A stretch of DNA of 45,802 nucleotides from JABDGC01 sp964449835 (GTDB lineage Bacteria; Pseudomonadota; Gammaproteobacteria; DSM-16500), in NCBI GenBank assembly GCA_964449835.1, contig CAYVBZ010000009.1, forward strand, positions 1 to 45,802, written 5' to 3'. The notes under the pieces were generated by a model that had not been told where the DNA came from, searched no databases, and saw only the letters and a program-made list of their open reading frames with translations. A program made the translations under genes and the position numbers. Positions within the stretch are counted from its first letter, which is position 1. Each line of letters begins with the position of its first letter. Positions 41,734 to 45,802 of this stretch are shown one piece after another.

Positions 41734-42081
41734 ATGCGTAGTTTTTCTGATTCTGATTCTGATTTTGATTATGGTTCTGATAATGATGTACCCTCATCAC
41801 CTCCAGAACTCCGAAGGTCTTTCGCCGAAGACGGAGACACAACGCAGACCTATCTATATAAAAATGAGCAAGGGAAACTCGGAGTAATCCAAGGCTCTTT
41901 TGATTTAAACGATAAGAGTAATCGGGACTTAACGCCTGTGCTGCTGAGTTCTCATTTTTTTAGCCGCCGGCCTTCCTTAACTTGTCGTGATGAAGCGAGA
42001 ATTTATTGTGATCCAGATGCGAGTCTTGATCCTGATTCTGATCGTGATTTTGGTCCATCGTCACAGGCAATTTCTATTTAA
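41734..42081 (+). CDS. Small acidic Ser/Asp-repeat protein, unknown function
   Basis: This 115-aa protein starts MRSFSDSDSDFDYGSDND, encoded by repeats of the hexamer TCTGAT. The C-terminus carries D-P-D-A-S-L-D-P-D-S-D-R-D-F-G, so both ends are Asp/Ser-rich and the middle is a more ordinary soluble stretch. ATG 41734 is preferred since GAGGA lies 6 nt upstream. The ATG two codons earlier touches the ribosome-binding site. There is no signal peptide or membrane span. Upstream DNA is AT-rich with a repeated ACATAAAATACAC. Function is unknown. A secreted effector or a metal-binding role are guesses. Confidence 0.6.
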   Translation: MRSFSDSDSDFDYGSDNDVPSSPPELRRSFAEDGDTTQTYLYKNEQGKLGVIQGSFDLNDKSNRDLTPVLLSSHFFSRRPSLTCRDEARIYCDPDASLDPDSDRDFGPSSQAISI

Positions 42082-42088
42082 GTAACCC

Positions 42089-42140
42089 AACGCCGTTATT
42101 GCAAGGAACGTCATTACCTTCCTCCCAATGACGGCGTTTT
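42089..42140 (+). terminator. Intrinsic terminator after the Ser/Asp-repeat gene
   Basis: AACGCCGTTATTG (42089-42101) pairs with CAATGACGGCGTT (42126-42138) with one mismatch across a 24-nt loop, and TT follows to make a run of four T. It ends the transcript of the small gene 8 nt after its stop. Confidence 0.7.
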
Positions 42141-42156
42141 GCATTTGGGATATAAT
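42128..42156 (+). promoter_or_regulatory. Promoter of the PEBP-family gene
   Basis: A perfect TATAAT at 42151-42156 follows ATGACG (42128-42133) at 17 bp. The -35 overlaps the descending arm of the preceding terminator. AGGGAGG at 42172-42178 is a strong ribosome-binding site for the ATG at 42183. Confidence 0.55.
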
Positions 42157-42182
42157 CATTTAACTTAAGCCAGGGAGGCGCA

Positions 42183-42710
42183 ATGATCGCTTTATTCTAT
42201 TTTCTCTTGACGCTCGCTTCTTCTTTTTTCCTGGCTCTTTCTACGTATGCGGAGACAGCAAACATGTTTTTAATTCAATCCTCTTCTTTTGAAAATAAAA
42301 AAGAGATTCCTGCCTTATATACCTGCGACGGCAAAGACTTGTCGCCGCAATTAGCTTGGAGTGGGGCGCCAGCCAACACAAAAACCTTCGCGCTGATTTG
42401 CGAGGACCCTGATGCGCCGGCCGGCATTTGGTATCACTGGGTGCTGTATAATATTCCGAATGGCGTCACGCAACTGGCTGAAGGGTCTGCGCTTCCTGCT
42501 GGCGCTGCGCTCGGCAAAAACAGCTGGGGCCGCTCCCAGTACAATGGACCTTGCCCCCCGGCTTCCTCCACGCATCGCTATCAGTTTACGCTTTATGCTT
42601 TGGACGCTCCTCTGGCATTGCCAAGCAGCGCGGGTGCTAAAGCTGTCTTGCAGGCTATACAAGGGCACACGCTGGGTAAAGCGACCATGATGGGTGTTTT
42701 TGGGCATTAA
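42183..42710 (+). CDS. Secreted YbhB/PEBP-family protein
   Basis: This 175-aa protein belongs to the phosphatidylethanolamine-binding/Raf-kinase-inhibitor-like family. A signal peptide (FYFLLTLASSFFLALSTYA) is present, unlike cytoplasmic YbhB. Family motifs are YTCDGKDLSPQLAW, the CEDPDAPAG anion-binding loop, WYHWVLYNIP and YNGPCPP. Bacterial members have no settled function; ligand or protease-inhibitor roles have been suggested. It has its own promoter and stands alone. A large inverted repeat belonging to the next gene begins directly after its TAA. Confidence 0.92.
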   Translation: MIALFYFLLTLASSFFLALSTYAETANMFLIQSSSFENKKEIPALYTCDGKDLSPQLAWSGAPANTKTFALICEDPDAPAGIWYHWVLYNIPNGVTQLAEGSALPAGAALGKNSWGRSQYNGPCPPASSTHRYQFTLYALDAPLALPSSAGAKAVLQAIQGHTLGKATMMGVFGH

Positions 42711-42711
42711 T

Positions 42712-42756
42712 CAGTTTATGTAATTTAGAGGTAAAACTTCTAAATTACATAAACTG
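42712..42756. promoter_or_regulatory. Large inverted repeat upstream of DUF4143 gene 2
   Basis: Arms of 21 nt (42712-42732 and 42736-42756) are separated by only AAA and pair fully apart from one G-T. The left arm reads CAGTTTATGTAATTTAGAGG plus T. A TATAAT follows at 42760-42765, so the repeat covers the -35 region of the likely promoter. Such a repeat can serve as an operator or extrude as a cruciform. It could also stop read-through from the gene upstream, although no T-run follows. Confidence 0.7.
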
Positions 42757-42790
42757 TGTTATAATAAGTTATTGAATATTATAGCATGTG

Positions 42791-43990
42791 ATGAAAATGC
42801 GCTTATTAATCAGAACGCTTGAAAAAGAACTCCAGGACATGGCCCATGCCTATCCGGTGGTTACGGTGATAGGTCCTAGACAATCAGGAAAGACCACTCT
42901 TTGTAGGCAGACCTTTCCCGATAAACCTTATACCTCGTTGGAGGACCCAGATGAAAGACAGTTTGCTGAGAGTGATCCCAGGGGATTTCTCGCTCGGTTT
43001 CCTGAAGGCGCTATTCTGGATGAAATTCAACGCCTGCCCCTTCTTTTATCCTATATTCAGGGGATTGTGGACCGCTCAACAAAAAAGGGTATTTACATTC
43101 TGACTGGCAGTCATCAGCTGGCTTTGCATGAGTCCATCAGTCAGTCACTTGCAGGACGCACCGCTCTGCTTAAATTATTGCCTTTGAGCATTGAAGAGCT
43201 GGGCCAGGTCAGTTTTTCTTCCCTGAATCACTATGTTTTAAATGGCATGTATCCCCGTATTTACCATGACAAAATTAATCCTAGCAAATTTTATAGGGAC
43301 TATGTGCAAACTTATGTTGAACGAGATGTCAGGCAGATGATTCATATCCGTGACTTGAGTCTTTTCCAAGCTTTTTTAAAGCTCTGTGCTGGGCGGGTTG
43401 GACAGCTCTTCAATAGTCACAGTCTTGGCAACGAACTGGGTATTTCCTATCACACGGTCCAGAACTGGATTTCTATCCTCGAGTCTTCCTTTCTAGTTTT
43501 TAGGCTCCGTCCCTATTTTGAAAATTTTGGGAAAAGAGTTCTCAAATCACCCAAACTGTATTTCACAGATACTGGACTTGCTGCCTGGCTATTGGATATA
43601 CATTCGGTAGCACAACTTGAAAGGGACCCATTGCGTGGGAGTCTTTGCGAAAATTTTATTGTAGCCGAATTCCTAAAAAATAGGCTGAACCGCGGCATTG
43701 AGCCATCTTTTTATTTTTACCGTGACAGCAACCAGCGTGAGGTAGATCTCATATACAAAACAGGAAACAAGCTGTTTCCTGTTGAAATTAAGGCTTCACA
43801 GACCTTTAACAGGTGCTTTCTGGATTCATTGCAGTATTTTAAACAGCTGACGGCTGACCGTTGTCCTGGCGGAGCATTGATGTACGCTGGTGAACAGGAA
43901 CAGCAAACCGGCGATGTCAGGGTATTTAATTTCCACCATGTTTCGGAGGCAGTGGCGTGGATGGATGCGTTTGAATCTGTAAGCCTGTGA
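42791..43990 (+). CDS. AAA+ ATPase of the AAA_14/DUF4143 family (copy 2)
   Basis: This ATPase of about 399 aa has Walker A GPRQSGKTTLCR near residue 29, Walker B GAILDEIQRLPLLLSYI and sensor-like ILTGSHQLALHESISQSLAG. The middle carries GNELGISYHTVQNWISILE, an HTH-like segment. The C-terminal DUF4143 part has REVDLIYKTGNKLFPVEIKAS, again with the D...E-x-K pattern of a nuclease-like fold. It differs strongly from the copy at 32756, so the two are not a recent duplicate. ATG 42791 is preferred over GTG 42788 or ATG 42797. No clear ribosome-binding site is visible. The function of the family is undefined. Confidence 0.88.
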   Translation: MKMRLLIRTLEKELQDMAHAYPVVTVIGPRQSGKTTLCRQTFPDKPYTSLEDPDERQFAESDPRGFLARFPEGAILDEIQRLPLLLSYIQGIVDRSTKKGIYILTGSHQLALHESISQSLAGRTALLKLLPLSIEELGQVSFSSLNHYVLNGMYPRIYHDKINPSKFYRDYVQTYVERDVRQMIHIRDLSLFQAFLKLCAGRVGQLFNSHSLGNELGISYHTVQNWISILESSFLVFRLRPYFENFGKRVLKSPKLYFTDTGLAAWLLDIHSVAQLERDPLRGSLCENFIVAEFLKNRLNRGIEPSFYFYRDSNQREVDLIYKTGNKLFPVEIKASQTFNRCFLDSLQYFKQLTADRCPGGALMYAGEQEQQTGDVRVFNFHHVSEAVAWMDAFESVSL

Positions 43991-44047
43991 AGTGACCGTG
44001 AAAATCAGTGTTGTAATTAGGCTATTGGAAATACAAAAGGGGAAGAT

Positions 44048-45724
44048 ATGGCGGATTTGATAGATTTATTGATTGAGTATAATTTCTCTAATGAAATTGA
44101 GGCCAAAGAAATTGAAGAGGAATGTCTAGAGGCGGCTTCTGCTCTCTGTAAATTGGCCTATGAAAAAGCAAAAACCAAGAGCTTAGGGAAGGATGTGGGG
44201 CCGGACGAGATAAATCTTGAGCTATCTTCTTTATTATCAGAGGAACTGGGGCCGCCATCTGAAACATTTACACCTGAATTTATCAGCAAATTAAAAATTT
44301 TGGTCTCCGCGCTCAATGGCTGGCCGCCAGAACTATGGTCAGAGGACAAAAAGGAACGTGATGCTGCGAAAGTCAAACTCTTCCTGAACCTTCTTATTCT
44401 GGAAAAACAAAGAGATGCCTTGTTGACGGAATGCGAAAAATTTTTAGCTGTCCTTCAAAAAAAATCTGCCGAGGAAGGCTTAACACAAGAAAAGAAAGAA
44501 GCAATTGAAAATATGACGAGTTCCTTTGAGGGCGACAAACTTCTTGAATTACGCTTAAGTGTTTTTAAAGAGAACTTTCATGAGCATAAAAATATTCTTC
44601 AAACTGAGGCAAATAATCAAGAACAAATAATTTTGAACTCAATCACAGCGATTTTGTTCATCAATCCTTCATATAAACCCTATATTGAGGCGCAAGAAAA
44701 ACAAAAATGGGCCAAAGAAGCTATACAGGAATTCAAGCAATGTTTTAAAGATGAAAATAAAATGGTTGCTGCATTTAAACATCGCCAATCGCTCAAAATG
44801 AATAATGAGTCCGTAGGCATGAGCAGAGATTTAAAGCCATCTCAATTAGCTTTGGCCTTGACTGACATTGATATGGAAGAGAAAGGGATGTATGAAATTG
44901 AAGACCCGGCACGCCTTGGCACCAATTTGATGCAAGTTGGCTTCAGTCAAGAAGACTTAAATGCTGTAAAACAATCGGATATTCTAAAACTTGAGGCGGC
45001 ACTATTTTACGCCTTAGGAGAAATATATCTACAATATGCGATGCCTTATTACCTTTCTCTTAATGAAGAATTCAAGCTCAAAGAGTCGTCTGAAGAGGCA
45101 GAGCAGGTTTTGCTTGAATACATGGACAGTAAATTACAACTGCTATTCAATTTTTTACCCTTACTCAAATATTTTATTGCCAAGGCAAAGCTGCAAAAAA
45201 AACTGGAGGATAAAAAAATAATCCCAGCTTTGGAAGCCTATGGCAGGAATATATTGAAAGAAATGGAAAGAATCGAGCCTTTGTTATCTTTGAAGGATTT
45301 GACTGACACTTTGGACGTCACCTATAAAATGATTGTCTCACCTTCAAAGGATGCTGCTGATGCGTGTAAAGCGCAGGGTGAGAAAATAATAGCTAAATAT
45401 CCCAAGGCAAAACATTTAGCGAACCTAATGTTTGGATTGGCTGGTGTTGGCCTGATTGTATTAAGTCTAGTGACAGCAGGAGCTACCTTTGGCACCACAA
45501 CTCCGCTTAACCTTGCCGGCGTTATTGCTGGCGCTGCTTTGATTGCCGTTTCCCTCGGATTCGAAGGAAAGGAGTTGGTGAATTATTCAAATAAAATTAA
45601 ATTGAAGAAAAATTTAGTTGGCTTTTCAGAATTATTCAAGTCCCCCTCTAAAAAGCTGGATGAAGAAAAATTAAGCGATGAAAGTCTCCAGGAGAAACCT
45701 CTAACTAGTACAGCATTCGTTTAA
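44048..45724 (+). CDS. Effector-like protein with C-terminal transmembrane hairpin, unknown function
   Basis: This 558-aa protein, mostly helical and charged, spans a soluble region to about residue 455. Two hydrophobic segments follow (LMFGLAGVGLIVLSLVTAGA and LNLAGVIAGAALIAVSLGF), then a tail. There is no signal peptide. The last 25 residues are Glu/Lys/Leu-rich (K-L-D-E-E-K-L-S-D-E-S-L-Q-E-K) and then T-S-T-A-F-V. An acidic stretch near the C-terminus is known as an E-block in Dot/Icm-translocated effectors of Legionella and Coxiella. That it is such an effector is an inference, since no secretion genes are in this window. GGGGAAG lies before the ATG. I recognise no domain. Confidence 0.7.
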   Translation: MADLIDLLIEYNFSNEIEAKEIEEECLEAASALCKLAYEKAKTKSLGKDVGPDEINLELSSLLSEELGPPSETFTPEFISKLKILVSALNGWPPELWSEDKKERDAAKVKLFLNLLILEKQRDALLTECEKFLAVLQKKSAEEGLTQEKKEAIENMTSSFEGDKLLELRLSVFKENFHEHKNILQTEANNQEQIILNSITAILFINPSYKPYIEAQEKQKWAKEAIQEFKQCFKDENKMVAAFKHRQSLKMNNESVGMSRDLKPSQLALALTDIDMEEKGMYEIEDPARLGTNLMQVGFSQEDLNAVKQSDILKLEAALFYALGEIYLQYAMPYYLSLNEEFKLKESSEEAEQVLLEYMDSKLQLLFNFLPLLKYFIAKAKLQKKLEDKKIIPALEAYGRNILKEMERIEPLLSLKDLTDTLDVTYKMIVSPSKDAADACKAQGEKIIAKYPKAKHLANLMFGLAGVGLIVLSLVTAGATFGTTTPLNLAGVIAGAALIAVSLGFEGKELVNYSNKIKLKKNLVGFSELFKSPSKKLDEEKLSDESLQEKPLTSTAFV

Positions 45725-45743
45725 TTTTGCCCCCTGAACAGCT

Positions 45744-45802
45744 TAGCGTCATCCTGAACGAAGTGAAGGATCTTTCAATAAAAACGCAGAAGATCCTTCA
45801 CT
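45744..45802. repeat. Dispersed repeat GTCATCCTGAACGAAG type, truncated by the window edge
   Basis: The string GTCATCCTGAACGAAGTG at 45748-45765 matches a repeat type widely seen between genes in bacterial genomes. AGTGAAGGATCTT (45762-45774) and AAGATCCTTCACT (45790-45802) form a perfect 13-bp inverted repeat with a 15-nt loop. The right arm reaches the last base of the window, so the element is probably incomplete here. It follows the effector-like gene directly and may also act as its transcript end. Confidence 0.65.

Overview
The window reads as chromosome of a gammaproteobacterium, most likely from the order Legionellales (Coxiella/Legionella/Aquicella-like). This is an inference from gene content. 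There is a conserved aerobic core: SAM cycle, transketolase, rpsO-pnp, folE, ppa, psd, cytochrome-oxidase assembly and Tat. It is mixed with a plasmid-style type IVb pilus cluster, host-effector-like orphan proteins and orphan DUF4143 ATPases. Base composition looks moderate by eye (not computed). I see no rRNA, tRNA, CRISPR array, transposase or phage gene.

Region 1 (1-14165) is a type IVb pilus island. After a truncated leftward ORF at the left edge come eight tightly packed rightward genes: assembly ATPase, inner-membrane platform, two large prepilins, TcpQ/PilL-C protein, lipoprotein secretin, PilO-like and PilP-like proteins. A sulfatase-superfamily membrane enzyme follows with almost no gap. 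The likely major pilin lies on the opposite strand (12144-12587) with its own promoter and is directly coupled to a cytochrome b561. A DUF945/YdgA-like gene lies upstream of it. No prepilin peptidase or lytic transglycosylase is present.

Region 2 (14230-19400) holds two tandem paralogous polytopic membrane proteins, each ending in a cysteine-rich PAN/Apple-like module. A receiver domain fused to a metallo-beta-lactamase domain follows.

Region 3 (19460-34880) is mostly housekeeping. ahcY and metK (leftward) are divergent from tkt. A five-gene chain follows: 6-TM protein, ruvX, dolichyl-phosphate-mannose-synthase-like GT2, and two tandem GT-C-like membrane proteins. Then come rpsO, a strong terminator, pnp, a first DUF4143 ATPase, folE and a HIT protein.

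Region 4 (35014-41676) holds ppa, psd and cytochrome c oxidase/heme A maturation genes (sco, ctaB, ctaA, surf1). Divergent from these are a DUF2909 protein and tatABC.

Region 5 (41734-45802) is accessory: a Ser/Asp-repeat small protein, a secreted PEBP-family protein, a second DUF4143 ATPase and a 558-aa effector-like protein. A dispersed repeat sits at the right edge.

Three families of dispersed palindromes lie between genes: a GGTGGATTA type, a CCTCCA/TGGAGG type and a GTCATCCTGAACGAAG type. Both DUF4143 genes are preceded by large gene-specific inverted repeats. The least conventional items are these operator-like repeats, the PAN-tailed membrane pair beside the pilus genes, and the receiver-MBL fusion.
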